DNA from: Rhodobacterales bacterium UBA7416
GTDB lineage: Bacteria > Pseudomonadota > Alphaproteobacteria > Rhodobacterales > Rhodobacteraceae
Length of the DNA stretch: 24,188 nt
Assembly (NCBI GenBank): GCA_002469545.1
Contig: DKMK01000118.1
Location: 1-24,188 of the forward strand
Direction of reading: 5' to 3'
In this document: positions 6,925 to 15,209 of the stretch, piece by piece
Layout: each line of letters begins with the position of its first letter
Position numbering within the stretch: position 1 is the first letter of the stretch
Notes under the pieces: generated by a model
Told to the model about the DNA's origin: nothing
Databases searched by the model: none
The model's input: only the letters and a program-made list of their open reading frames with translations
Position numbers and translations under genes: made by a program

Positions 6925-9290
6925 GAACGTGGGCGTTCCTTTTTAGGATCATAATGCGCAAAGGGAACAATAGTGGCTTTCAGACGTTTCTGGTGGCCGT
7001 CCAGCTTACCAATTTCCAACTCAGTTCCAATGGCCGCATGTGCCACATCAACACGCGCCAATGCGATATTCTTCTTCAACAACGGTGAACGCATGGACGA
7101 TGTTACTTCGCCGATTTGCGCACGACCAATGTGCACACAATCGCCGTGATCGACACAAACAGCCGCATCAATGTCCAGGCCAACCAATTTGCGTGACGGT
7201 GTTTCCTTGCGACGGATCAATGCATCACGACCGATGAAATCATCAGTTTTTGATTTCAATGGCACAGTGAAACCAATACCTGCTTCGAATGGATCCGTTT
7301 GATCAGAAAAATCGTAATCTGCAAAAATTAAACCGGACTCAATACGCAACATATCCAACGCTTCTAATCCCATTGGCTGAATACCGTGGTCTTGGCCTGC
7401 GTCCCAAACAGCATCGAATACTTCTTTGCAGTCCTTCGGATGACAGAAAATTTCGTAACCTAATTCACCAGTATAACCTGTACGCGACACCACAATCGGC
7501 GCGCCGTGTTCACCACCAATACGCGCGGGTGTGAATCGGAACCAATTTAATTCTTCCAAAGTCGGTTGATGCGGCGCCGTCCAAATAATCTTCTTCATCA
7601 GATCGCGGCTTTCTGGGCCTTGAACAGCAATATTGTGTTGCATGTCCGTTGACGATCTAACCAACACGTTCAATCCTAGCTTCTGAGCCTGTTCGCGCAT
7701 CCATTCGCCGCCGTATTCAGAGCCACCAATCCAACGGAAATTATCGCGTCCCAACTTAAACACTGTACCGTCATCGATCATACCACCGTGCTCGTAACAC
7801 ATGGCCGTATAAACCACGTGTCCGTCGCCCAATGTTTTCATGTTGCGTGTGAATACATACTGGCACAATGCTTCTGCATCGGGGCCGGTGATTTCGAATT
7901 TACGCAATGCGGTCAAATCCAACATGATGCACTTTTGGCGACAGGCCAAATATTCATCAATCGGTCCACCAGCAGCAAAGCTGTTTGCCAACCAATATCC
8001 GTTGTACTCAATAAAATCGCGGGTATGCTTCGCAAAACTGTCGTGGAATCCGGTTTCTTTTGTCATCTTAAGCTCACTGTTAGGTGTGGCACGATACGCC
8101 ACCGCTCGTTGAAATTTCTCTTTGCCGTCATAGGTACGCACATGAATATCGGTTGGGTTCCAGCCGTTTGCCGACGATGTATCATCTGGACAGGCCGAAG
8201 ACACACAAATCAAATCAGTCAACGCACGCATCAAAACATAATCCCCAGGGCGCGACCAAGGTTCATCAGCAGTCAACACTCCATGATCATCTAGGGCCGT
8301 GTTGAAAAAGAAGTTGATCGCCATCCAGCCGGCACGCGGCTCTACGCCATGTTCCAACAATGCGCCGTTGAAATTGTCAGAGCAATTCACATGCCCTGGA
8401 TATCCAATGTCATCATAATATTTTGATGCACAAGCCATCGCAAATGAATCGTGTCGCCCACAGGTATCTTGGACAACTTCCAACAGTGGTAGGAAATCGC
8501 GATCATAATATTTAGCATGAAGTCCCGGCATAGGATAATTGTGATGCAACAATGACCGAGTTGTCACCACATCCAATGGATGCTCTCTACCCTCATCCAA
8601 CTTGCGTGCAGAAAAACACTGGAAATCCGTACATTGGCGCCCATCCACATCTAAAATTTGGATATAGTCGCCAGCCTTTACAAAATAGCTCTCCGCAGTG
8701 CTGGTTTTGACCCGCAAGTCCAACACAGGGTCGGCCAGCGGGTCTGGTAATTCAAAGCTGGCAACGGATTTTATGGTGGCACGCTTTAGCATAACCGTAA
8801 GCGACGTGGTCGTGTTCTGCGTGACGAAATCCATTGCTCCGCCTGGGGCCGATACAATCACAACTCCGTCCCTTGAAACTGTAAATGACGCCTCTGCTTT
8901 GGGCTTGCTCTCACTTCCAAAAATCGAAATGCCACCTGCCTTGGCTAAATCAATGCCGCGGCTTTCCATTCCCATACGCAAACCGCGCAGGCTTTGGTCT
9001 GAACTGGTCAGTAATTGTTTAAGACCGCGCGCATCATTATTGGCTGTTTCGCCTAAAATGCCCGCGTCAATGCCACCTTTATTGTCGGATGCAATGATTT
9101 CACAAACCTGACCGCCTTCATCATTCAAAATGGTGAAAGTGTCTCCTGTAAATACGGGGATCAACATAGCACCCGAACCAAGAACGACATGACGTTCTGT
9201 TCCTGATGGCATGCTGAATACATTTGGTTGGATAATGGCGCTCGGTATCGGGCCACCTTTTCTCACACTTGGGTACTGATCGAGATTCAT
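6921..9290 (-). CDS. tdm: Trimethylamine-N-oxide demethylase (DUF1989-GcvT)
   Basis: This 789-residue two-domain protein converts TMAO to dimethylamine and formaldehyde. The N-terminal part (about 1-400) is the DUF1989 zinc domain, and the rest (about 415-789) is a GcvT/aminomethyltransferase-like tetrahydrofolate domain (YLACRQKCIMLDLTALRKFE, SRTGYTGELGYEIF, GLEALDMLRIESG). Candidate zinc/active-site residues are Asp222 (CTDFQC), Cys287, His300 and Cys303 (GHVNC), and Cys367 (SSACPDD). Their spacing matches what I recall for Methylocella silvestris Tdm (Asp198, Cys263, His276, Cys279, Cys343) with a constant offset of 24. The ATG at 9290 (MNLDQYPSV) is preferred; a longer TTG start would lie across the promoter. 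The stop overlaps the globin start. A generic dimethylglycine-dehydrogenase-like protein is less likely. Confidence 0.9.
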   Translation of the reverse strand: MNLDQYPSVRKGGPIPSAIIQPNVFSMPSGTERHVVLGSGAMLIPVFTGDTFTILNDEGGQVCEIIASDNKGGIDAGILGETANNDARGLKQLLTSSDQSLRGLRMGMESRGIDLAKAGGISIFGSESKPKAEASFTVSRDGVVIVSAPGGAMDFVTQNTTTSLTVMLKRATIKSVASFELPDPLADPVLDLRVKTSTAESYFVKAGDYIQILDVDGRQCTDFQCFSARKLDEGREHPLDVVTTRSLLHHNYPMPGLHAKYYDRDFLPLLEVVQDTCGRHDSFAMACASKYYDDIGYPGHVNCSDNFNGALLEHGVEPRAGWMAINFFFNTALDDHGVLTADEPWSRPGDYVLMRALTDLICVSSACPDDTSSANGWNPTDIHVRTYDGKEKFQRAVAYRATPNSELKMTKETGFHDSFAKHTRDFIEYNGYWLANSFAAGGPIDEYLACRQKCIMLDLTALRKFEITGPDAEALCQYVFTRNMKTLGDGHVVYTAMCYEHGGMIDDGTVFKLGRDNFRWIGGSEYGGEWMREQAQKLGLNVLVRSSTDMQHNIAVQGPESRDLMKKIIWTAPHQPTLEELNWFRFTPARIGGEHGAPIVVSRTGYTGELGYEIFCHPKDCKEVFDAVWDAGQDHGIQPMGLEALDMLRIESGLIFADYDFSDQTDPFEAGIGFTVPLKSKTDDFIGRDALIRRKETPSRKLVGLDIDAAVCVDHGDCVHIGRAQIGEVTSSMRSPLLKKNIALARVDVAHAAIGTELEIGKLDGHQKRLKATIVPFAHYDPKKERPRS

Positions 9291-9337
9291 AGCTTGCCTA
9301 TCAAAACTTGCACTACAGGAATAAATATTTAATAAGA

Positions 9338-9365
9338 AGAATAGCACATACCGAAACCATTGCAA
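9338..9365 (-). promoter_or_regulatory. Candidate promoter for the tdm-globin unit
   Basis: Read on the minus strand, TTGCAA (9365-9360) is followed after 16 bases by TATTCT (9343-9338), a weak sigma70 pair about 48 bases before the tdm ATG. Confidence 0.4.
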
Positions 9366-9488
9366 CTTTTGATGTGTGTCCCATACAAAAATAATAATTG
9401 ATCAAAATACCTCACGCCATAAGGCACAACGCTAACACGCCCAACTTGCCGTCATCTTCAAACAGGCAAAAACCGTCAGTATCCCAGA

Positions 9489-9499
9489 CAGACGGTCTG
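9489..9499. repeat. Short perfect palindrome between tdm and the dimethylargininase gene
   Basis: CAGAC and GTCTG flank a single G at 9494. It lies in the 282-base gap 9291-9572, which holds no supportable gene. The site could be a regulator half-site pair, but it is short enough to be chance. Confidence 0.3.
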
Positions 9500-9572
9500 C
9501 TTTCATGTCACACTGCAACTCAAGAACTTTACAATGAACGCGAATTTTGGCTCTTTAAAATTCTAAACAAAT

Positions 9573-10352
9573 CTAGAAACGAAGCGATAGACAAGACATG
9601 CCACCATCCAGCTTTGCACATTCACTATTGTTAATCTCACGCACAAGGAATCCAGCATCTGCCAAAACACTTGCAGTCTTTGGAAAGCCTGCCGGCATCA
9701 ACACAAACTGATTGAATCGGATCGTATTTGCACAGGCCTCTTCACCCTCGGCCGTATAAATTAAATCATACCCTTCAAAACAACCAGATGCCGCCAATCG
9801 CTTGGTCGTAAGAATGGTATTCTCGCCCAACAACGAACAGTCCGTTTTGAAATGCAAAACACCCTCAGGCGTAAACACTTCGCGCACGTCATACCCCCAA
9901 TCAGAAACAATCGATGCCAATTCACTAACACCCAACGCATCCGTGCGATCCGAACGGCCAACCAATATTTCGCGCCCCGTAACCAAGATATCGCCACCCT
10001 CAATGTGTCCAGAGCCAGTAATATGCCTCACTTCCTTGCAATATTTTTGCAATGTCGGTTGCATCAACGCCACTTCCCCCATGCGTGAAGCTGCCCCAGG
10101 GCGCATCATGATCGCTCCTTGGGGTAAAACCAGAGCCGTATCTTCAACAAATGTCGCATCCGCGAAATCGTCTAATGCAGGCAATTCGATCACTTCCGCG
10201 TTCGTCTCTTTCAACGTGGCAACATAATGGGCGTGATCTTTCAACATTTGGTTCAGATCAGGTGTACCAATATCATTGGCACGCAACCCATCAACTATTG
10301 CAGCCGATGGACGACGTGTTACTGCACGCGAAAATTCAAAAGTTGGGTTCAT
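9573..10352 (-). CDS. ddaH: NG,NG-dimethylarginine dimethylaminohydrolase
   Basis: This 259-residue guanidino-modifying enzyme hydrolyses asymmetric dimethylarginine or monomethylarginine to citrulline plus dimethylamine or methylamine. Motifs in order are FVEDTA (68-73), HIEGGD (116-121), LHFKTDCSLL with catalytic His167, and the C-terminal LDGGMSCLSLRF with nucleophile Cys254. The His-to-Cys spacing of 87 equals that recalled for the Pseudomonas aeruginosa enzyme (His162/Cys249). Length is typical (about 255). GGTGAAG precedes the ATG. Placed beside tdm, it would feed dimethylamine or methylamine into the same pool as TMAO demethylation. The related arginine deiminase is much longer, so that alternative is unlikely. 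Confidence 0.88.
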   Translation of the reverse strand: MNPTFEFSRAVTRRPSAAIVDGLRANDIGTPDLNQMLKDHAHYVATLKETNAEVIELPALDDFADATFVEDTALVLPQGAIMMRPGAASRMGEVALMQPTLQKYCKEVRHITGSGHIEGGDILVTGREILVGRSDRTDALGVSELASIVSDWGYDVREVFTPEGVLHFKTDCSLLGENTILTTKRLAASGCFEGYDLIYTAEGEEACANTIRFNQFVLMPAGFPKTASVLADAGFLVREINNSECAKLDGGMSCLSLRF

Positions 10353-10559
10353 GTCTTCACCTATTTTTCTGCAACGCTAACTGTGGAAACGTTAATCATC
10401 AAGGCACTACTTTCTCAGTGGTAATCTTCAATATATCTATTCAATGAACGGCCTCTAAATCTATACAGCAAACAAAAGACGAGATAAGGTCTAGGCGAAC
10501 AGCCAACACGTAAATGTCCAAGTATCCCCACTTAGATCGCTCGCAAAGAACCACCATTC

Positions 10560-10934
10560 ATGCACCCGAAAATCGAACACCTTTTCCAAAACTGCCCAAC
10601 AATGAATCCACTTTATGTGCGCGAAGTTCTTGGCCTACGTGGTGATCAAGCCCGCAAAGTTGACATGATTACCGGCGGCATTCACCGAAACGAAGTCGCG
10701 TTATTGGCTGATGTTGTTGATAAAATCGACCCCAAGATCAGCCTTGAAATTGGCCTTGGCTCTGGTTTTTCGGCCCTCACAATATGCTTATCAGGCCAGC
10801 TCGAAAAATCAGAACGAACGCATATCATAATGGATCCGCAACTTGAAAACAACGACGTCGTTGTCGATTTTGCCTTTATTGATGGCTGGCATACTTTTGA
10901 CTTTGCTTTCACCTCAACCCAGAGCAATATTTGA
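10560..10934 (+). pseudogene. Shortened SAM-methyltransferase remnant
   Basis: This 124-codon reading frame keeps the core of a class I SAM-dependent methyltransferase: the glycine-rich loop LEIGLGSGFSALTI (about 62-75) and then THIIMDP (87-93). It jumps almost at once to VDFAFIDGWHTFDFAF (102-117). In the family I recognise, these two blocks are separated by considerably more sequence, so an internal deletion is likely. The C-terminal strand after the DGWHTFDF motif is replaced by STQSNI and a stop. The stop overlaps the next remnant. I read it as a decayed gene, not a functional enzyme. Confidence 0.6.
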
Positions 10935-11380
10935 TCACATACCCTACAACGCTCCCAATTAGTGCAGTCGCAATCGAACCACTAAAGCTCCTAGAAAACG
11001 AGCATAGTCATTTGATGGACGCAAGTTTGAAATTCTTAGCGGCACGCAAAGACGTAACCGTACTGCCCCTTGTTCGCGCCGTAAAAGACAGCTGTGTTTT
11101 GTCAGCAAAAAACATTTACGACACATCTTGGCACACGAATAAGGGTATCGCGGATTGGGTCGTCATAGCGAACATTGATGAGCTTTTATTTCATCCCGAT
11201 ATGCTCTCGTATTTGTATCATATGCACCAATCTGGCGTCACCGCGATTCCGGCTTTTGGCTTTCAAATGATCGATATAAGCCCACCCGCTACGCACAACC
11301 TAAGTACACCAACATCCACAAACGTATCGATGCAATTCCAAATATCGAATATTTTAGACGCTATTTATGTGCCAAATTGA
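10931..11380 (+). pseudogene. Glycosyltransferase-like fragment, truncated at both ends
   Basis: This reading frame of about 149 codons resembles the middle of a family 2/92-type glycosyltransferase: IYDTSWHTNKGIADWVVIAN, then IDELLFHPDMLSYL (a D-x-D-like region) and VTAIPAFGFQMID. The usual N-terminal nucleotide-binding start is missing; the apparent start is a TTG inside the end of the previous remnant, and the frame stays open upstream for several codons. After FQMID the sequence loses similarity, while a different frame around 11299 reads PKYTNIHKRIDAIPNIEYF, which suggests a frameshift or a joined fragment. The end runs 20 bases into the 3' end of the opposite ThDP-enzyme gene. It is most likely a pseudogene. 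Confidence 0.5.
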
Positions 11381-12950
11381 CCGCGATCACCTCGATCATC
11401 ACTGCGGTATTTTCATCGCAGGCTTTGGCCAAGGCGGCGCCGAAATTGTCAACATCGCAACGATGGAATGGTATTCCAAATGATGCCGCGGTCGCGCTAA
11501 AATCAGGTGGTGTTGGATCACATCCAACAACCGAAATATCTACATTTTGCATCGACGTCGCAATTTCTTGATACCCGTGATTGTTCCAAATCACGAAAAT
11601 AATCGGTAATTTTTCATCAACAGCAACCATAACCTCTGGCAAGCTGAATTGCGCCCCCCCGTCACCAGCAATACAGATGACACGCGCGTCAGGCGCAGCG
11701 ATCTGCGCGCCGATTGCGGCAGGAATTGCAAATCCCAGCGCGCCAAAACCGGTTGATGCATTAAACCACCCACCAGCGCGATCATGGTCAAAATACAAAT
11801 TCCCCGCATAAATCACCTGCGTGGAATCTCCGACCATTATGGCATTGGAAACCGTGTCACGCATGGTGTTTAAAACACCATTTAGGGCTCGCATATCATC
11901 GGCCAACTCATTCAGCGCCGCATCGCGCGTTACTTTGGCACGTGTCGCGCTTGTTGTATCTGCCGTAACCGCTCCAAGACGTGCATCAATCTTTTCTAAT
12001 ACAGTAGCCACATCTCCCTGTACCGCCACCCCGACATCATGACGTGCCAATTGCTCTGCGCAAACATCCACGCGCACAAACTGTGCCATATCAAGTGCTA
12101 TCTCGGAGCTGTACATATCGTAATCCGTTGGCCCCAATTCCGTACCCAAAGCCAAAACCATATCGCTTGCATTGATCAACCTGCGGACGGCGTCCAAACT
12201 GGGACTGGCGGGCACGCATAAGTCGTGACCATGCATAACACCACGCGCGTTTGCGGTTAAAATAACAGGTGCGCCAATGCGTTCTGCCAATGCTTGGATT
12301 GCATCGCCACATTGCCGCGCACCACCGCCAGCAATAATCACAGGGCACCGCGCTTGTTGCAGATGTGCAATCGCCATGCCCACTCCCACATTGTCAGGCG
12401 CAGGGTGTGTGATGTGGTTCGCCGCAGGCATTTTTCCTTCGAATGCCTGTCCAGCAATATCAAGCGGTACATCAATATGCGTCGGCCCGGCTCGGCCATT
12501 CGTAAATGGTGCAAACGCCGCGTCTAACGCTGGGGCTAAATCTTCCGGCTTCAAAACGCGCTCCGACACCAATGCAACAGAACGCGCCAATGCTTGTTGA
12601 TTTGGCAATTCGTGCAAACAACCCAATCCCTTGCCGATCGTCGCGGACATGTTCATGCCCGACACAACCAACATCGGCGCACTGTCCGCGCGCGCCTGCG
12701 CCATTGCAGTCAATGTATTGGTCAATCCAGGGCCAGTTATCACAAACGCCACACCAGGTTTACCAGCAACACGCCCATATCCATCGGCCATAAACCCAGC
12801 ACCCTGTTCATGGCGCGGTGTCACGTGCCGAATACCAGATCCCGCCAATCCACGATACAATTCAATGGTGTGCACCCCCGGTATCCCGAAAACGCAATCC
12901 ACATCTCGAAGCGCCAATTGCGCGACAAGGGTTTCACCTATGCTTGTCAT
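11361..12950 (-). CDS. ThDP-dependent decarboxylase, 2-ketoarginine decarboxylase-like
   Basis: This 529-residue enzyme belongs to the acetolactate-synthase/benzoylformate-decarboxylase superfamily. The Pyr domain has the catalytic glutamate Glu48 in PRHEQGAGFMADGYGR. A central domain (about 185-330) follows, and the PP domain carries the ThDP/Mg motif beginning GDGGAQFSLPE and ending IWNNHGY. The block HTIELYRGL plus IRHVTPRHEQ resembles proteins named 5-guanidino-2-oxopentanoate decarboxylase (AruI), which acts on transaminated arginine. The position 1 kb from ddaH on the same strand supports an arginine or methylarginine role, but substrate assignment in this family is unreliable. ATG at 12950 is chosen over the TTG at 12962. 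An acetolactate-synthase-like enzyme of other specificity is the alternative. Confidence 0.7.
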   Translation of the reverse strand: MTSIGETLVAQLALRDVDCVFGIPGVHTIELYRGLAGSGIRHVTPRHEQGAGFMADGYGRVAGKPGVAFVITGPGLTNTLTAMAQARADSAPMLVVSGMNMSATIGKGLGCLHELPNQQALARSVALVSERVLKPEDLAPALDAAFAPFTNGRAGPTHIDVPLDIAGQAFEGKMPAANHITHPAPDNVGVGMAIAHLQQARCPVIIAGGGARQCGDAIQALAERIGAPVILTANARGVMHGHDLCVPASPSLDAVRRLINASDMVLALGTELGPTDYDMYSSEIALDMAQFVRVDVCAEQLARHDVGVAVQGDVATVLEKIDARLGAVTADTTSATRAKVTRDAALNELADDMRALNGVLNTMRDTVSNAIMVGDSTQVIYAGNLYFDHDRAGGWFNASTGFGALGFAIPAAIGAQIAAPDARVICIAGDGGAQFSLPEVMVAVDEKLPIIFVIWNNHGYQEIATSMQNVDISVVGCDPTPPDFSATAASFGIPFHRCDVDNFGAALAKACDENTAVMIEVIAVNLAHK

Positions 12951-13083
12951 GAATATCCCCAATAAATGACCTGTTGGTTATCCCTATAAGGATGAACGCA
13001 TAAACAGAAGTCAACACCAGCAATCATGGATTGCCAGAAACTAGATTTTTCGCCAATGTGAACGAAACGACGCGGACAAAATT

Positions 13084-14142
13084 ATGCATGCATTACTAAA
13101 TCAACTGGGCCTCACGACGCCCATCATTCAGGCCCCAATGGCAGGCGTGTCACCGCCCAAAATGGCGGCAGCAGTTTCGAATGCTGGCGGGCTCGGCTCT
13201 ATTGGTGTTGGTGCCTCAAATGTGGATGGCGCACGTGCCCAAATTCATGAAACACGTGCAATGACAGATCGCGCTTTCAACGTAAATTTCTTCTGCCACC
13301 AACCCGCCAAAAGAAACGCAGACTTGGAACAGACGTGGTTGCACAATCTTGAACCCACCTTTGCTGCTTTCGAAACGCATGCCCCATCAAGTTTGAATGA
13401 AATCTACTCCACATTCTTAACGGATGACGCAAAATTTCAAATGGTATTGAACGAGCGCCCATCAGTTGTCAGTTTTCATTTCGGTCTGCCGTCCAGTGCT
13501 AAAATTAAGGCCCTCAAAAGTGCAGGTATAACCTTGTTTGCAACCGCGATCACACTTGCAGATGCAAAAGCCGCGCAAACCGCAGGCATCGACGCCATAG
13601 TAGCGCAAGGTTGGGAAGCAGGCGGTCATCGCGGCATCATCGACCCCAATTCCCCCGATAGCCGCCTTGGAACATTCGCCCTCACGCGATTGCTCTCAAC
13701 CAATCTACAAATCCCCGTCATCGCGGCAGGTGGTATCATGGACGGCGCAGGCATTCGCGCAACCTTGAACATGGGCGCTATCGCCGCACAAATGGGTACA
13801 GCTTTTATAAATACCGACGAAAGCATGGCCGACACACACTACCGCACAGCACTTACCTCTTCTGCAGGCCACAACACAGTGATGACCCCTGTCCTGTCAG
13901 GCCGCCCAGCACGTTGCCTTGCCAATCAATTCACAGAATTAGACAGCAAAACTGATTACACCAACATACCCGATTACCCAGTAACCTACGATGCCACAAA
14001 ATCCTTAATCGCTGCCGCAAAAAAGCACGGCCACACAGGCTTTGGTGCACATTGGGCAGGCCAATGTGCACCACTATCGCGTGCGATGCCCGTCGCAGAA
14101 TTAATAACAACACTAATATCAGAACTGGAAGCATCCAAATGA
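13084..14142 (+). CDS. Nitronate monooxygenase-like FMN oxidoreductase
   Basis: This 352-residue TIM-barrel flavoprotein is of the 2-nitropropane dioxygenase / class I nitronate monooxygenase family. It shows the N-terminal PIIQAPMAGVSPP, the catalytic-loop AQGWEAGGHRG with His182, the FMN-phosphate strand IPVIAAGGIMDGAG, and MGTAFINTDES. These enzymes oxidise alkyl nitronates such as propionate-3-nitronate with O2. Some relatives are NADH:quinone reductases, so the substrate is uncertain. The stop shares bases with the next start (ATGA), giving a three-gene chain with the small membrane protein and the EamA transporter. It is divergent from the ThDP-enzyme gene across a 133-base gap. Confidence 0.82.
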   Translation: MHALLNQLGLTTPIIQAPMAGVSPPKMAAAVSNAGGLGSIGVGASNVDGARAQIHETRAMTDRAFNVNFFCHQPAKRNADLEQTWLHNLEPTFAAFETHAPSSLNEIYSTFLTDDAKFQMVLNERPSVVSFHFGLPSSAKIKALKSAGITLFATAITLADAKAAQTAGIDAIVAQGWEAGGHRGIIDPNSPDSRLGTFALTRLLSTNLQIPVIAAGGIMDGAGIRATLNMGAIAAQMGTAFINTDESMADTHYRTALTSSAGHNTVMTPVLSGRPARCLANQFTELDSKTDYTNIPDYPVTYDATKSLIAAAKKHGHTGFGAHWAGQCAPLSRAMPVAELITTLISELEASK

Positions 14143-14303
14143 CAGACCGCAGTATAACATTTATCGGCTGGATCTTATTCGTCGTATCCGCGATCGGGTT
14201 TTGCATCGCCAGCATCGGTGACTTTTGGTCGATGTTTGGCAGTATCTTTTTCTTAATCGCCTGTCTGGTATTTATGATCCCCTACTTCAGAAGAGGCCCA
14301 TAA
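14139..14303 (+). CDS. Small 54-residue membrane protein
   Basis: The ATG overlaps the stop of the upstream flavoprotein gene as ATGA, and the TAA stop overlaps the transporter ATG as TAATG. The peptide has two hydrophobic helices, about residues 7-25 (FIGWILFVVSAIGFCIASI) and 30-48 (SMFGSIFFLIACLVFMIPYF), with a short loop GDFWS and a basic tail RRGP. The overlaps on both sides and the clean two-helix pattern argue that it is translated. I recognise no family and claim no function; it could be an accessory subunit for the transporter. Confidence 0.65.
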   Translation: MTDRSITFIGWILFVVSAIGFCIASIGDFWSMFGSIFFLIACLVFMIPYFRRGP

Positions 14304-15154
14304 TGACAATTCTTCTGGGTCTATTCGCGGCTCTTGCTTGGGGCATCCATGATATTTTGGTACGCTGGGTCAGTCAAAAATCAAACATCTTCTCTGCTCT
14401 CTTCTTGGTGCTTTTGTTTGGCTTAATATGCCAAATTGCTATTGTTGCGGTACGTGGCGAATTCACAACCATACCCTTGGCGGCCACAGGCACAATCATT
14501 GCCGCTGGCATTGCCTATGCGATTGCCGGCATCGCAATATACAAAGCATTCGAAATCGGCCCCGTGCAATTGGTTGCCCCAATTGTGGCGACATACGCCA
14601 TCGTATCAATCCTGCTCGGTGTCCTACAGGGCGACGCGCTGACGTTACTTCAAATCGTGGCGGTTATCTGCGTCTTTGCAGGGCTTTATATCGTGGTTTC
14701 TCTGGCCAATTCATCTGACGATGACGCCTCAAATGGATCGCGGCTACACGCAATCTTATGGGCCTCATTAGCCAGCATAGGTTTTGCGGCAACCTTTGGT
14801 ATCGGCCAAACAATGGTTCAATACGGGCCCGAATTAATGACCATATTGGCAACCCGTGTGGTGGCTCTGGCGGTCTTAATCCCTGTGATGCTGTTTCTTG
14901 GCGCTCCGTTATTCGCAGCCTTTGGACAATGGCGAATTTTGGGCGCAATGGGTGCATTGGATGCTTTGGCACTGACATGTGTTTTGGTGGCAGGCAACAT
15001 GCCAAACGCTTCTTATGCATCACTCGCCGCATCACTTTTCGGCATGGTGACTATCTTGTTGGCATGGATATTTTTACGTGAACGCATGACACCTCTTCAA
15101 TGGATCGGGGTTACCATAACCTTTGTCGGTGTCGCATATCTGGGTGGCCAATAG
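14303..15154 (+). CDS. EamA/DMT-family transporter
   Basis: This 283-residue integral membrane protein has about ten hydrophobic helices arranged as two EamA repeats, typical of drug/metabolite exporters. The first repeat starts MTILLGLFAALAWGIHDILV. The second starts near residue 150 (AILWASLASIGFAATFGIGQ). The end, PLQWIGVTITFVGVAYLGG, is the usual tenth helix. The start at 14303 is set by the TAATG overlap with the small membrane gene; a longer upstream frame would only read through that gene out of phase. The substrate is not predictable. A symmetrical terminator follows. Confidence 0.85.
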   Translation: MTILLGLFAALAWGIHDILVRWVSQKSNIFSALFLVLLFGLICQIAIVAVRGEFTTIPLAATGTIIAAGIAYAIAGIAIYKAFEIGPVQLVAPIVATYAIVSILLGVLQGDALTLLQIVAVICVFAGLYIVVSLANSSDDDASNGSRLHAILWASLASIGFAATFGIGQTMVQYGPELMTILATRVVALAVLIPVMLFLGAPLFAAFGQWRILGAMGALDALALTCVLVAGNMPNASYASLAASLFGMVTILLAWIFLRERMTPLQWIGVTITFVGVAYLGGQ

Positions 15155-15159
15155 CCAAC

Positions 15160-15192
15160 AAAAAAAGGGACCAGCAACGCCAGCCCCTTTTC
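15160..15192. terminator. Bidirectional terminator between the EamA and pit genes
   Basis: A run of A's plus GGG (15160-15169) pairs with CCCC plus TTTT (15184-15191) around a C/A-rich loop. It lies in the 55-base gap between the two convergent genes. The stem is modest, but A and T tracts on either side suit both directions. Confidence 0.55.
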
Positions 15193-15209
15193 ACAATCTC
15201 GATTGATAA

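Noticed and set aside
7788..8294. 168-codon frame antisense to tdm
   Set aside because: It has Cys/His/Ile-rich shadow composition with no domain, and covers the conserved DUF1989 core on the other strand.
9291..9365. N-terminal extension of Tdm from a TTG start, giving a hydrophobic, signal-like start
   Set aside because: The extension reads across the proposed promoter, needs a TTG start and lacks family similarity. The ATG at 9290 begins the recognisable protein, and Tdm is cytosolic.
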